Counted from the first letter of the stretch, positions 20,842-30,695 are shown. The stretch is 64,000 bases of DNA from Chloroflexota bacterium (GCA_002718415.1 PBEM01000009.1:102634-166633); one strand, 5' to 3'. Notes: generated from the letters alone by a model not told the origin. Translations and numbers: made by a program.

Positions 20842-21381
20842 TTGAGTAAATGTATGTCAAAAGAAGATAAAATAAAATCAGATAAAGATCATAAAATAAC
20901 AGATAATTCTGTTGATTTTGAAAATTTACAGAAAAATTATGAAAAACTTGAAAATATAGCTGCAAGGGCTCAAGCTGATTTAGTTAATTTTCGAAATAGA
21001 GTTCAATCTGAACAATCTCAAATCAAATTACGATCTGAACAAAGAATAGCTTTGAAATTTATTGAAATTATAAATCAATTTGAGGTTGCGATTAATTCTG
21101 AAAATATCGATAAAAATGATCCATGGATTGAAGGTATTACCGTTATTTTTAAAAATTTCGAACAGGTTTTAAATTCTGAAGGTTATGTAAGAATCGATAC
21201 TGTTGGGCACCCATTTGATCCTAGATTGCATGAAGCTATATTAAATACACCTTCTGAAAAATTTGATACTGGAACTATAATCAGTGAACTTATACCTGGT
21301 TATATTCATAATGATGTAGTTGTTAAACCAGCGTCTGTTGAGATTGCTACATCTAATAAAAAAAATAATGATATTAGTTAA
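20842..21381 (+). CDS. grpE: GrpE nucleotide-exchange factor
   Basis: GrpE releases ADP from DnaK. The N-terminal part is charged coiled coil (about residues 20-75, with ARAQADLVNFRNRVQSEQ), and the C-terminal beta-wing carries GHPFDPRLHEAI and VVKPASVEIA. The 179-residue size is typical. The frame starts at TTG 20842; ATG 20854 is equally possible. It lies five bases after hspR and 26 bases before dnaK. No dnaJ follows here. Confidence 0.92.
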   Translation: MSKCMSKEDKIKSDKDHKITDNSVDFENLQKNYEKLENIAARAQADLVNFRNRVQSEQSQIKLRSEQRIALKFIEIINQFEVAINSENIDKNDPWIEGITVIFKNFEQVLNSEGYVRIDTVGHPFDPRLHEAILNTPSEKFDTGTIISELIPGYIHNDVVVKPASVEIATSNKKNNDIS

Positions 21382-21407
21382 TTTATAATAATAAGAGGTA
21401 AGAAATA

Positions 21408-23279
21408 ATGTCTAAAATTATTGGAATTGATTTAGGTACAACTAATTCAGCAATGGCTGTTATAAGTGCAGGAGAACCTGAGATTATCGAATCTTCTGAA
21501 GGTAGAAGAACTGTACCTTCTGTTGTGGCAATTAACCCTAAAACAGATGAAAGATTTGTTGGAGAATTAGCAAGACGACAAGCTATAACTAATCCTAAAG
21601 ATACTATTTATTCATCTAAACGTTTCATTGGGAGACGCTTTGATGATCCATCAGTTCAAAAAGATATTAAAAGAGTTTCATTTGATTTAAAAAAATTAAA
21701 AAATGGTGATGCAGGTATAGATTTAAAAGGAGAGACAAGGCCACCTGCAGAAATTTCGGCCATGGTGTTGAGAAAATTAAAAGATGATGCTGAAAAAAAA
21801 TTAGGTGAAAAAGTAGATCAAGCTGTTATTACAGTTCCCGCATATTTTAATGACAGTCAAAGAGAAGCAACTAAAGTTGCTGGACAAATTGCTGGTTTGG
21901 AAGTTTTAAGAATAATTAATGAACCTACAGCTGCATCACTTGCATATGGGCTTGACAAAAAAGGTGATCGTACAATTGCAGTATATGATTTAGGTGGAGG
22001 AACTTTCGATATAACGATATTAACTATTGGTGATGGAGTATTTGAAGTTAAGAGCACTAATGGTGATACTCATTTAGGTGGTGATGATTTTGACTTAAAT
22101 ATAGTTGATTACTTATCTGACGAGTTCAAAAAAGAACATTTAATTGATCTTCGTGAAGATCCGGCAGCACATCAGAGACTTCGTGTTGAATCTGAGAGAG
22201 CTAAAATAGAGTTATCTTCTGTAACATCAACTGAAATAAATCTACCTTTCATAACTGCAGATTCTACAGGCCCAAAACATTTACAAATTACTTTATCAAG
22301 AGCTAAGCTAGAGGAATTGTCTTCAGAGTTGGTTAAGCGCACTATAAAACCGACTGAAAATGCATTGAAAGATGCAGGTATTAAATCTTCAGAAATTGAT
22401 GATATAGTTTTAGTTGGTGGCATGACAAGAATGCCATTGGTAATAAAACAAGTTTCTGAAACTTTTGGGAAAGAACCTAATAAATCTATTAATCCTGATG
22501 AAGTTGTAGCTATCGGAGCGTCTATACAGGCAGGGGTATTACAAGGGGATGTTAAGGACGTTCTTTTATTAGACGTTACACCGTTGACATTAGGTATTGA
22601 AACGCTTGGCGGTGTTCGTACTGTGTTAATTGATAGAAATACTACAATACCTACATCAAAAACAGAAACTTTTTCCACTGCAGCTGACAATCAACCAGGG
22701 GTTGAAATTCATGTTGTACAAGGTGAAAGAGAAATGGCTGCTGATAATATTTCTATAGGTAGATTTACTTTAGATGGGATTGTACCTGCTCCTAGAGGAG
22801 TTCCTCAGATTGAGGTTACTTTTGATATAGATGCAGATGGTATTTTGAAAGTTTCTGCCAAAGATAAAGGAACTAATAAGGAGCAACATATAACTATTAC
22901 TGGTAGGTCTGGTTTAGATGAAAACGAAATTGATGATTTAATTAAGGAGGCTGAAGAGCATTCTAAAGAAGATAAACAAAAGAGAGAAAAAGTAGAAATA
23001 GTTAATACTGCAGAAACTATGATATTTCAAGCAGAAAAAATTATCAAAGAAAATCCTGATCAAATTGAAGATGGGATAAAGTTGGAGATAGAAAATAATA
23101 TAAAGGAATTAAATGATTTAATTTCTGATCAAAATTCTAAATCAGAATTAATTGCTGAATCAAGTAAAAATTTACAAGAATCTTTACAAAAATTAAATAT
23201 TACAAATGAATCTCCACCATCTGATGATACAAATGAAGATACGGATGATACAGTTGAAGGTGAGTTTAAAGAAGTTTAA
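21408..23279 (+). CDS. dnaK: Chaperone DnaK (Hsp70)
   Basis: The 623-residue protein begins [17 protein letters not shown] (phosphate 1 loop) and contains [37 protein letters not shown] and the hydrophobic linker [15 protein letters not shown]. The substrate-binding domain and helical lid follow, ending in the acidic tail [18 protein letters not shown] precedes the ATG. It is the third gene of the hspR operon and is followed 15 bases later by an unrelated metabolic gene. Confidence 0.97.
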   Translation: MSKIIGIDLGTTNSAMAVISAGEPEIIESSEGRRTVPSVVAINPKTDERFVGELARRQAITNPKDTIYSSKRFIGRRFDDPSVQKDIKRVSFDLKKLKNGDAGIDLKGETRPPAEISAMVLRKLKDDAEKKLGEKVDQAVITVPAYFNDSQREATKVAGQIAGLEVLRIINEPTAASLAYGLDKKGDRTIAVYDLGGGTFDITILTIGDGVFEVKSTNGDTHLGGDDFDLNIVDYLSDEFKKEHLIDLREDPAAHQRLRVESERAKIELSSVTSTEINLPFITADSTGPKHLQITLSRAKLEELSSELVKRTIKPTENALKDAGIKSSEIDDIVLVGGMTRMPLVIKQVSETFGKEPNKSINPDEVVAIGASIQAGVLQGDVKDVLLLDVTPLTLGIETLGGVRTVLIDRNTTIPTSKTETFSTAADNQPGVEIHVVQGEREMAADNISIGRFTLDGIVPAPRGVPQIEVTFDIDADGILKVSAKDKGTNKEQHITITGRSGLDENEIDDLIKEAEEHSKEDKQKREKVEIVNTAETMIFQAEKIIKENPDQIEDGIKLEIENNIKELNDLISDQNSKSELIAESSKNLQESLQKLNITNESPPSDDTNEDTDDTVEGEFKEV

Positions 23280-23294
23280 TTTATAGAGGAAAGT

Positions 23295-24164
23295 ATGTTT
23301 TACAATCAAATCTTATTGAATAATAAAAAACATGTAACTGTAAGAAATGATGAAGATTTAGATAGAGGTTTTATTTTACCTAGACAAGTGGTTTCTAGCA
23401 CTATGGATTTATTTAAATCTTCATTAATAACAGGTTTGTCGGTTGATAAATTAACAGAAAAACTAATTAAAAAATTTTCTATTAATGAAACTTATATTAA
23501 CGGAAGTTTATTGATTCCTTTTGATGCACCAGAGGTATGGGCTTTTGGTGTTACATATATGGACTCAATGAAAGAAAGACAGTCTGAAAGTGAGACTCCT
23601 GATGTTTATGCTAAAGTTTATAATGCTGATAGACCAGAAGCTTTTTTTAAGGGCACTACTGATAGAATACAGCCTCCTCTAGGAGATGTTGGAATTAGAT
23701 CTGATTCTACTTGGGATGTTCCCGAACCAGAATTGGCATTTATGATTATGAATTCTAAAATTGCTGCCTTTACTGTGGGTAACGATATGAGTAGTAGATC
23801 TATTGAAGGTGAAAATCCTTTATATTTACCTCAGGCAAAAGTTTACGATAAATCTTTATCCATTGGCCCATTTATAGTTCCAATAGATAACGTTGAAGAT
23901 CCTCAAGATTTAGAAGTAAAAATGAGTATTTTCCGGGGGAATAATTTAGTTTTTGAAGGGACAACAAATACATCTAATATGAAAAGGAATTGTGAATATT
24001 TACTTGATTGGTTATTAAGGCATAATTCAGTACCGGATGGAACTATAGTTTTGACAGGTACGGGAATTATACCTCCACCGGAATTTTCATTAAAAGAATC
24101 GGATAATATACGGATAAAAATTACTGGGATTGGAGAACTAGTTAATTCAGTAGTAAAAGTTTAA
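23295..24164 (+). CDS. FAH-family protein, likely 2-keto-3-deoxy-sugar-acid dehydratase
   Basis: The C-terminal two thirds carry the fumarylacetoacetate-hydrolase fold: EVWAFGVTYMDS, RPEAFFKGT, the metal-ligand segment WDVPEPELAFMI (two Glu), and VGNDMSSRSIEGENPLYLPQAK. The last motif and the 289-residue length fit the subgroup that includes archaeal 2-keto-3-deoxy-D-arabinonate dehydratase better than true fumarylacetoacetases. The substrate is inferred. It follows dnaK by 15 bases on the same strand and converges on pyk with a four-base overlap. Confidence 0.8.
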   Translation: MFYNQILLNNKKHVTVRNDEDLDRGFILPRQVVSSTMDLFKSSLITGLSVDKLTEKLIKKFSINETYINGSLLIPFDAPEVWAFGVTYMDSMKERQSESETPDVYAKVYNADRPEAFFKGTTDRIQPPLGDVGIRSDSTWDVPEPELAFMIMNSKIAAFTVGNDMSSRSIEGENPLYLPQAKVYDKSLSIGPFIVPIDNVEDPQDLEVKMSIFRGNNLVFEGTTNTSNMKRNCEYLLDWLLRHNSVPDGTIVLTGTGIIPPPEFSLKESDNIRIKITGIGELVNSVVKV

Positions 24165-25678
24165 AAGGCTCCATAACCAAAATTTATTTTATTATCTATT
24201 TCAGGTACGACTATTACTCTAAGTAAATTAGTATTTCCTGGTTGCCCTATAGGTAAACCTAAAACTACTACTATCGAGTCATTAGCTTTTGCTAGTTTTG
24301 TTTCTATAGCTATTTTAGATCCTTCCCTGAACATATCTTGAACTCTACTGAAATTTTTTACTTTTATAGGTATGATTCCCCAATTTAAGCACAAATTAAT
24401 ACACACCTCATAAGAGCTACATAATGCAATAATAGGAGCTTTAGGGCGAAAACTAGCAACTCTTGAAGCTGTTGAGCCTGATTCTGTAAAAGCAAAAACT
24501 GCTTTCGATTGTATGGAATTGGAAAGATTACAAGATGATAAAGCTATTGCATGATCAATGTCTAAATTATTTTTTTGATGTATAAATTTATCTCTTCTAT
24601 TAGCTATGTTATTTGTATCTAGGTACTTTTCAGAAGTTTTCGCAATTTTCGCCATAGCTTTTACTGCTTTTATAGGATTCTTACCAACACTTGTTTCTCC
24701 AGATAACATTACTGCATCTGTTCCATCTATTACAGCATTATGAATATCAGTTACCTCTGCTCGAGTTGGATTTGGTTTATCAATCATAGATTCAAGCATT
24801 TGGGTAGCTGTGATTACAGGTTTACCATATTTATTAGATAATTTAATTATTCTTTTTTGTACCTCTGGGACCTTTTCAAATGGCATTTCAACTCCTAAAT
24901 CTCCTCTAGCAACCATCACACCATCACTGTTGGTTATTATTTCATCAATGTTTTTAATAGCTTGTTCTATTTCAATTTTAGAAATTAATTTTGGAGGATT
25001 TTTTATACCTACTAATTTATCTTTTATATTCATTAAATCTGAAGAATTCCTAATAAAAGATAAACCTATATAGTCAACATCTGAAGATTTTACAAAATCT
25101 ATAGCCTCTAATGTTTCTTTAGAAAAATAATTTATATCTGATGAATTGCCTGGTGCAGTTATAGATTTATTATTTTTTAATATTCCTCCTGAAGTTACCT
25201 TACATATTATTGATTCTTTATTTTTCACTTCTAATTTCAGTTCTATAGATCCATCATCAACTATCAACTTTGAACCTATTTTTAAATTTTCTATAAAACC
25301 ACTTGGCCATATATTATGATGTTTATTATTTTTTGTAATTTTATAATTATATAAATCAAGAGTTGAACCATTTTGTAGATCTAGATCTTGGGAATCTATA
25401 ATATTTATCCTGTATTTTGGTCCAGGAATATCAGCCAATATAGCTAAAGGGAAATTCATTTCTTTTGATGCAGTTCGAGCATTTTTTATTAGGTTTGTAT
25501 GATCTTTTATATTTCCATGTGATAAATTTATCCTAGCTACTGACATACCACTTTTAATTAATTTTTTTATACTACTAATAGATTTTGTACTAGGTCCTAA
25601 TGTACAAACAATTTTAGTTTTAGGACGACTTTTTACAAAACTAGGAATGATAAAGTTTTCTGAGGTATTTGATTTCAA
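24161..25678 (-). CDS. pyk: Pyruvate kinase
   Basis: Transfers phosphate from PEP to ADP. The barrel starts KTKIVCTLGPSTKS, followed by MSVARINLSHG, the catalytic-lysine segment LISKIEIEQA, DGVMVARGDLGVEMP and the signature KPVITATQMLESM. An allosteric C-terminal domain is present to about residue 490. The 505-residue length includes a short N-terminal extension (about 20 residues) and no extra PEP-utiliser domain. Confidence 0.95.
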   Translation of the reverse strand: MKSNTSENFIIPSFVKSRPKTKIVCTLGPSTKSISSIKKLIKSGMSVARINLSHGNIKDHTNLIKNARTASKEMNFPLAILADIPGPKYRINIIDSQDLDLQNGSTLDLYNYKITKNNKHHNIWPSGFIENLKIGSKLIVDDGSIELKLEVKNKESIICKVTSGGILKNNKSITAPGNSSDINYFSKETLEAIDFVKSSDVDYIGLSFIRNSSDLMNIKDKLVGIKNPPKLISKIEIEQAIKNIDEIITNSDGVMVARGDLGVEMPFEKVPEVQKRIIKLSNKYGKPVITATQMLESMIDKPNPTRAEVTDIHNAVIDGTDAVMLSGETSVGKNPIKAVKAMAKIAKTSEKYLDTNNIANRRDKFIHQKNNLDIDHAIALSSCNLSNSIQSKAVFAFTESGSTASRVASFRPKAPIIALCSSYEVCINLCLNWGIIPIKVKNFSRVQDMFREGSKIAIETKLAKANDSIVVVLGLPIGQPGNTNLLRVIVVPEIDNKINFGYGAF

Positions 25679-25753
25679 TTTCTAATTTAAATTTCTACTA
25701 GTTGTCTTTTAGTATTTAAAACATTAATTCTAACCTATACATTTAATATGAAG

Positions 25754-25779
25754 CCTTTTAGAAGTATGCTTCTTTAAGG
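25754..25779. other. Interrupted inverted repeat in the leader of the COG1579-type gene
   Basis: CCTT-TT-AGAAG-TATG-CTTCT-TT-AAGG forms a symmetric dyad: two paired arms of four and five bases, interrupted by opposed TT/TT and closed by a four-base loop. It ends 22 bases before the TTG start of the next gene. It could be an operator or a leader hairpin; no T run follows, so it is not an intrinsic terminator. Confidence 0.4.
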
Positions 25780-25801
25780 ATTTATAAATGAGGAAAAAAA
25801 T

Positions 25802-26503
25802 TTGGATGAGATTGCATCAGCATTAATATCATTACAAGAATTAGATCAAATATTGTCTAAACAGAAAATTCGTTTTGTAAAAATTTCAAGAGTTATTGAA
25901 CAAGATGGAGGTTTAGTGAAATTACAAAGTGATTACGATAAAATAAAACGTGACAATTTACAATTTCAACTCAATGTCTCTAAAATTGATTCAGAAATCT
26001 TAGAAATTCAAACAAAATCGTCTGAACTACAAGAAAAGCTTTATGGTGGTTCTATTACTAATATGCGAGAGTTAACCGCCATTGAGGCTGAATACAATTC
26101 TCTTTCAAATATTATTACAGAAAAAAATCAAGAACGTACTAATGCTTTATCACAAGTTTCTGATACAAAAGAATCTATGGAAAAAATGAATATTGACTTA
26201 GATCAAATAAAAAATTTGTGGAGAGAAAAGAAGAAATCATTACTTAAAGAAAAATCTGAAATTGGGAAAAGATTTAATTCTAAACTTAAGGATAGAAATC
26301 AATTTATAGAAAAAATACCTGAAGATATTTTTAAAGATTATAATCGATTATTTAAAGCAAATAATGGAATAGCGATTGTTACTGTGAAAAGAGATATTTG
26401 TCAAGGATGTTTAGTCAAATTACCTGTTGGTGATATAGATAAAATGAAAAATTCTTCTCTTCCTGTTTTATGTAATAGCGGAAAACATTTTTTAACGGAA
26501 TAA
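25802..26503 (+). CDS. Coiled-coil protein with C-terminal zinc ribbon (COG1579 type), fourth Cys lost
   Basis: The 233-residue protein begins with ALISLQELDQIL, runs through a long coiled coil (about residues 30-165) with the family hallmark KLYGGSITNMRELTAIEAE, and ends with a C4-type ribbon. The first pair CQGC is intact. The second pair, normally CxxCGRxL, reads CNSGKHFL: one residue, the fourth Cys, is missing, although the following His might substitute. Proteins of this family are thought to bind nucleic acids. The start is TTG, with GAGG upstream. The recombinase-like gene follows three bases later. Confidence 0.8.
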   Translation: MDEIASALISLQELDQILSKQKIRFVKISRVIEQDGGLVKLQSDYDKIKRDNLQFQLNVSKIDSEILEIQTKSSELQEKLYGGSITNMRELTAIEAEYNSLSNIITEKNQERTNALSQVSDTKESMEKMNIDLDQIKNLWREKKKSLLKEKSEIGKRFNSKLKDRNQFIEKIPEDIFKDYNRLFKANNGIAIVTVKRDICQGCLVKLPVGDIDKMKNSSLPVLCNSGKHFLTE

Positions 26504-26506
26504 ACC

Positions 26507-27865
26507 TTGCGAGCAGTTGGATTTTTTTCTAATAACAAATTATCTAGAAATTCTGATACAAAAATAATCAACTTTAAACAACTTATAGAAAAATATTGTC
26601 GCGAACACAATCATAAATTATCAAAAATTTTTTCTCCAAAACCTGATATTTCTAATGAAGATGATAATCAATTAGATTTTAGGTATAAAACATTAGTAAA
26701 TTATTTTAGTGATCCCGGGAAACAGAAATCGCTAATTCTAATTCCAAATTCTTCTCATTTAGCTAATAATCTAGAAATATTTATGTATAGATTTATTGAA
26801 TTATATGAGATGAACCTAAGGATTTTATGTATTGATTCAGATACTATCGACCCACTTCAAAATGCAGAAAAAAAATTGAACTTAAAGGGTCGTGAATTTA
26901 ATAATCTAAATATAAAAAGAGACAAAATATTTTTAAAAGCATCAAAAGGTAAAGTACTAGGTAAAATACCCTATGGATATAAAAAATCAGATCTTGGAGA
27001 TTTAATTATTGATCCTAAAGAAGCTGAAATAGTATTAAGGGTATTTGATTTATATACTAATTCAGACAATGCTTTTGGTTTACGAAAGATTTCTAGATAT
27101 CTGAATGATGAAGGTATTAGAACAAGAAATAATAATTTATGGAATACAGTTTCACTATTATCAATATTAAGAAATACAATATACATTGGTAATTATTATA
27201 GATATGGTGTTCAAATTTCTAATAATCATCAATCGATCGTCGAGAGGGTTAAATTTAATTTAGCTCAAGAAATTCTAAAACAAAGAACCCCAAAACGAAA
27301 CAAAACTTCTATTACTAATGTTTTTAAGCTTTCAAAAATACTGATATGTAATAAATGTAATAAAAATTTAAATGGGTTGACTAGAAAACAATCTTGGATA
27401 AATAACAGTGGAGAGAGAAAAAGAAAAATATATAGATATTATATATGTCCTTCTAGGAAGGTAAGGACTAACCCTTATAATCAAGGGCATGTTATTTGGA
27501 GATTTGACCTAATTGAAAAATTAGTTGTTGAAAGAATACAAAATTTATCGAAATTTCAGGAAAAAAAATTGAGGATAAATCTAATAAGTTATGATGAAAA
27601 ATTAAGATTATTAGAAATGAATTTTATAAAAGAATTAAGAAATCTAAATCATAATTTAGAAGGTATTATATCTATTAAATCTGTGTTGAATGAACTTATT
27701 TATTTCAAAAATAATAAAAATCAAATTGAAAAAGAACATTCTATTTTCAAAGAAGAAATCTTATATAAAATCCATTCAAATAACTTTTCAATTGCAATTG
27801 AAAATATAAGTTATCTTGATGTGAAAATTTATGTCCATGATGAATTTCTTGATATAAAAATATAA
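26507..27865 (+). CDS. Large serine recombinase-like protein with a degenerate catalytic domain
   Basis: The middle of this 452-residue protein matches the recombinase domain of large serine recombinases: KGKVLGKIPYGYKK, the segment EAEIVLRVFDLY, and SILRNTIYIGNY. A recombinase zinc-ribbon region (ICNKCNKNLNGL, then YYICPSR) and a C-terminal helical stretch follow. The N-terminal 140 residues align in outline with a resolvase domain, but the usual Y.R.S start is replaced by GFFSNN, and the DRLSR motif by NSSHLAN. Both the nucleophilic Ser and its arginine partner therefore seem lost. The fourth zinc Cys also seems absent. It is coupled to the zinc-ribbon gene and followed by rnpB. I infer a domesticated DNA-binding protein; it could also be a decaying element. 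Confidence 0.75.
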   Translation: MRAVGFFSNNKLSRNSDTKIINFKQLIEKYCREHNHKLSKIFSPKPDISNEDDNQLDFRYKTLVNYFSDPGKQKSLILIPNSSHLANNLEIFMYRFIELYEMNLRILCIDSDTIDPLQNAEKKLNLKGREFNNLNIKRDKIFLKASKGKVLGKIPYGYKKSDLGDLIIDPKEAEIVLRVFDLYTNSDNAFGLRKISRYLNDEGIRTRNNNLWNTVSLLSILRNTIYIGNYYRYGVQISNNHQSIVERVKFNLAQEILKQRTPKRNKTSITNVFKLSKILICNKCNKNLNGLTRKQSWINNSGERKRKIYRYYICPSRKVRTNPYNQGHVIWRFDLIEKLVVERIQNLSKFQEKKLRINLISYDEKLRLLEMNFIKELRNLNHNLEGIISIKSVLNELIYFKNNKNQIEKEHSIFKEEILYKIHSNNFSIAIENISYLDVKIYVHDEFLDIKI

Positions 27866-27902
27866 TATTACTCGTAAATTTTGTGTAGAATTAACTATTC
27901 AT

Positions 27903-28249
27903 GTGAGATAGACGTGTGATCGCTATATTTTAATATAGAGGAAAGTCCGAGCACCTCATGGTCAGAATGCCTGCTAACAGCAGGGCGGGGTGACCCGACG
28001 GAAAGTGCAACAGAAAAAATACCGCCATTTATGGTAAGGTTGAAATGGTGCGGTAAGAGCGCACCGTATATCTGGCGACAGATATAGCTTATGTAAACCC
28101 CATTCGGTGCAAGGTTAAATAGGGAAACAATACTTGACTATGAGTAGTTTCCGGGTTGGCCGCTTGAGGGTATTGGTGACGATACTCCTAGATGGATGAT
28201 CACAAACTCATTATATGGGTTACAGAACTCGGCTTATAGTCTGTCTCAC
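27903..28249 (+). ncRNA. rnpB: RNase P RNA (bacterial type A-like)
   Basis: The conserved GAGGAAAGTCCGAGC and CAGAAA elements lie in the 5' half and AACTCGGCTTATAG in the 3' half. The ends pair perfectly: GTGAGATAGAC (27903-27913) with GTCTGTCTCAC (28239-28249), an 11-bp P1 helix including one G-U pair. The 347-nt length is normal. The RNA processes tRNA 5' ends with RnpA. It lies 37 bases after the recombinase-like gene and seven bases before the 3' end of the convergent dehydrogenase. Its G+C content is visibly higher than that of its surroundings. Confidence 0.96.
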
Positions 28250-28256
28250 TTTATGA

Positions 28257-29018
28257 TTATGATGCCCCTATACCGCCATCTATTGAAATTACACTTCCAG
28301 TTATATATTGAGAATCTCTAGAAAGTAACCATACTACACTATCTGCAATTTCATTTGGAGAACCATATCTTTTCATAGGTATCCAATTTATTATTTTATC
28401 TTTTTTATTCTTATTAGATTGATCTATTTGATTCATCATATTTGTTTCTGTTGGCCCTGGAGCAATAGCGTTTATTCTTATAGAATTTTTAGCGTAAGAA
28501 ATAGCTGCTGATTTTGTCAAACCTATAATAGCATGTTTACTAGCTGAATAAATTGGATAATTTGGATTTCCCTTAATTCCATTTATAGAAGAACAATTTA
28601 CAATACTTCCGTTGGAATTTTTCAACATGATGTTTATTTCTTTTTTCATACACAACCATGTTCCGTAAATATTGGTATTAATTACATCCCAAAATTCCAT
28701 CTCATCTATGCTGTGAAGAGGAGATGAATTTTCTAAAATACCAGAATTATTGAAAGCTCCGTCCAATTTACCATACTTTTTTATAATTGAATTAAAAAGA
28801 GCATCAACATCGTTACTTTTTGTAATATCTGTAGGAATAATTAATGGCTTTGCACCTATCTTTTCAATTTCTCCTCCGATTTTTTCTAAGCCATTAAGAT
28901 TTCTTGAAGCAATAATTAGTTTAGCTCCTAGAGCTGCTAATTTAAGAGATGTAGCATACCCTATACCTTTGCTTGCTCCTGTAACAAGTATTACTTTATC
29001 TTCTATATAATTTCCCAT
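28257..29018 (-). CDS. Short-chain dehydrogenase/reductase
   Basis: A classical SDR of 253 residues: the NAD(P) motif VILVTGASKGIGYAT near the N-terminus, NNSGIL, the catalytic Ser in IVNCSSINGI, and the YxxxK pair in YPIYSASKHAIIG. It ends with ITGSVISIDGGIGAS, as in FabG-like enzymes. The frame opens at ATG 29051, but ATG 29018 gives the usual short lead (MGNYIEDKVILV). The substrate is unknown. It is divergent from the next plus-strand gene. Confidence 0.85.
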   Translation of the reverse strand: MGNYIEDKVILVTGASKGIGYATSLKLAALGAKLIIASRNLNGLEKIGGEIEKIGAKPLIIPTDITKSNDVDALFNSIIKKYGKLDGAFNNSGILENSSPLHSIDEMEFWDVINTNIYGTWLCMKKEINIMLKNSNGSIVNCSSINGIKGNPNYPIYSASKHAIIGLTKSAAISYAKNSIRINAIAPGPTETNMMNQIDQSNKNKKDKIINWIPMKRYGSPNEIADSVVWLLSRDSQYITGSVISIDGGIGAS

Positions 29019-29107
29019 AATTAGCTTTCTTAAGATTATAATATTACACATAGGATACAGAATTAATTAAAATGTCTCTAATAAATATTAAATGATTAAG
29101 TTGTTTG

Positions 29108-29572
29108 ATGAGTAATTTTACAAAAAAACAATTAGGTAAATGGGAATTAATTTATGATGAATTAATTTTTGGAATTAAGCTTCCTTTGAAAGAATCTAAT
29201 TCTTGGTTTTTAGGTGATAAACATGGAATAATTGCTATATTTAATGAGGATGAAATTCTTTATGTTTTAGGTACAGAAAACATAGGTAAAACAATTAATA
29301 ATATAATTAAAGGTATAAATGTTGGTGATTTTCGAAAAATGCTAGCTATTGTAGAATTTAACTTGTCTGGAAATAATATTGAATCTAAAATTTTGAAAGG
29401 GACCTTAGCTACAAAAATAGACAAAAAGATCTCCACTTTTTCTTTTTCTATATCTCAGGCTCCAAAACAACATTTAAAAAGACTTTCTGAAGCTTTTAAC
29501 GTAGTGTCTGACTCTACATATGGTGGACCAACCGTCAAATCTAATATTTCAATTGATTCATTGCCTAGTTAA
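29108..29572 (+). CDS. Hypothetical protein, possibly a degenerate GIY-YIG-like fold
   Basis: This 154-residue protein has no family I can name with confidence. The stretch HGIIAIFNEDEILYVLGTEN (about residues 40-59), followed by IGKTINNIIKG, resembles the start of GIY-YIG nucleases (GIY..., YIG..., then a helix with the catalytic Arg). But the YIG triad reads YVL and the catalytic Arg is replaced by Thr. No metal-binding Glu can be assigned. It converges on ftsZ with an eight-base overlap and lies opposite the dehydrogenase. The frame also opens at TTG 29105, one codon earlier. Confidence 0.55.
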   Translation: MSNFTKKQLGKWELIYDELIFGIKLPLKESNSWFLGDKHGIIAIFNEDEILYVLGTENIGKTINNIIKGINVGDFRKMLAIVEFNLSGNNIESKILKGTLATKIDKKISTFSFSISQAPKQHLKRLSEAFNVVSDSTYGGPTVKSNISIDSLPS

Positions 29573-30695
29573 TTTCTAGTCCAAGTTGCATTGTTTTAGA
29601 CATTCCACCGCGTATTCTTCTAACAGCAGATGGATGCTTTCTCAGAAATGGAGGAATTTTTACGGCCTCAGGATTATGCATCGCTTCGAAAGTAGTTTCT
29701 CTATCAATTAGATCTAAATCTTCCTGTTTAGGAAATCCAGTAGCAATTACAGTGAGTTTAACTTCATTTTCCATATTACTATCTATTACATTACCAAAAA
29801 TAATATTTGCATCTGGATGTACAGTAGATGAAATAACTTCTGAAGCTTTTTGAACTTCTTCTAATGTCAAATCTGATCCACCTGTAATATTAAAAATAAC
29901 TCCTTTAGCACCTGTGATTTCAACTTCTAATAAGGGACTATTTATTGCTTCTTCCGCAGCTTTGACTGCTCTATCCTCTCCAGTACCTTTCCCAATAGCC
30001 ATCCATGCAGGACCTGCATTTTCCATAACAGCTCTAACATCTGCAAAATCTAAGTTTATTTCTCCAGGTATAAGGATTAATTCAGCTATTGATTGTACCC
30101 CCTGAGCTAAAACATCATCCGCCATTTCAAATGCTCCGGTCATAGTTAAATTTTCATCTGAAACAGCCATCAATCGATCATTTGGGATTACAACCATTGT
30201 GTCAACATGTTGTGAAAGTTGTTCTATTCCTTCTATAGCTTTTTTTGATCTAACTTGACCTTCAAAGTTAAATGGTTTAGTAATTACGCCTACAGTAAGA
30301 CAGTTTAATTCTTGAGCAATTTCTGCTACTACAGGAGAACCACCTGTCCCTGTTCCACCTCCCATACCTGCAGCAACAAAAACAAGATCTGCACCGGTTA
30401 GTAATTTTTTTATTTGCTCTCTATTTTCTTCATGACACTGTTTACCTTTTGAAGGATCTCCTCCTACACCCAATCCTCTTGCAGTTTCATCACCTACACG
30501 TAGTTTATGCTCTTCAGGTAAATGAGCACTCTTTAATGCTTGTGCATCTGTATTTACTGCAATATAATCTACGCCTTCAACTCTTTCTCTATACATTCTA
30601 TTGACAGCATTTTGTCCTCCCCCACCTACTCCTACAACTTTTATTGACGCGTTTCCAATTCTTGGATTTTGCATTTTTGTCAATTGTTCTACCAT
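29565..30695 (-). CDS. ftsZ: Cell division protein FtsZ (first copy)
   Basis: The tubulin-like GTPase that forms the division ring. It contains [17 protein letters not shown], the GTP signature [12 protein letters not shown], the T7 synergy loop [11 protein letters not shown], and near the C-terminus IPPFLRKH, which resembles the FtsA/membrane-anchor docking peptide. That peptide is followed by 22 basic residues rather than ending the protein. GGAG precedes the ATG. This copy stands apart from other division genes, about 30 kb from ftsA and a second ftsZ. Confidence 0.96.
   Translation of the reverse strand: MVEQLTKMQNPRIGNASIKVVGVGGGGQNAVNRMYRERVEGVDYIAVNTDAQALKSAHLPEEHKLRVGDETARGLGVGGDPSKGKQCHEENREQIKKLLTGADLVFVAAGMGGGTGTGGSPVVAEIAQELNCLTVGVITKPFNFEGQVRSKKAIEGIEQLSQHVDTMVVIPNDRLMAVSDENLTMTGAFEMADDVLAQGVQSIAELILIPGEINLDFADVRAVMENAGPAWMAIGKGTGEDRAVKAAEEAINSPLLEVEITGAKGVIFNITGGSDLTLEEVQKASEVISSTVHPDANIIFGNVIDSNMENEVKLTVIATGFPKQEDLDLIDRETTFEAMHNPEAVKIPPFLRKHPSAVRRIRGGMSKTMQLGLEIN

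Noticed and set aside
22172..22690. A 172-codon minus-strand frame opposite dnaK
   Set aside because: It is fully inside dnaK and its composition is the complement of dnaK codons; no RBS or neighbour supports it.
26507..28249. The recombinase-like gene as the edge of a prophage or integrative element ending in rnpB
   Set aside because: I find no integrated cargo, no direct repeats at the ends of the gene, and the rnpB sequence is intact with its full P1 helix; the surrounding genes are housekeeping.
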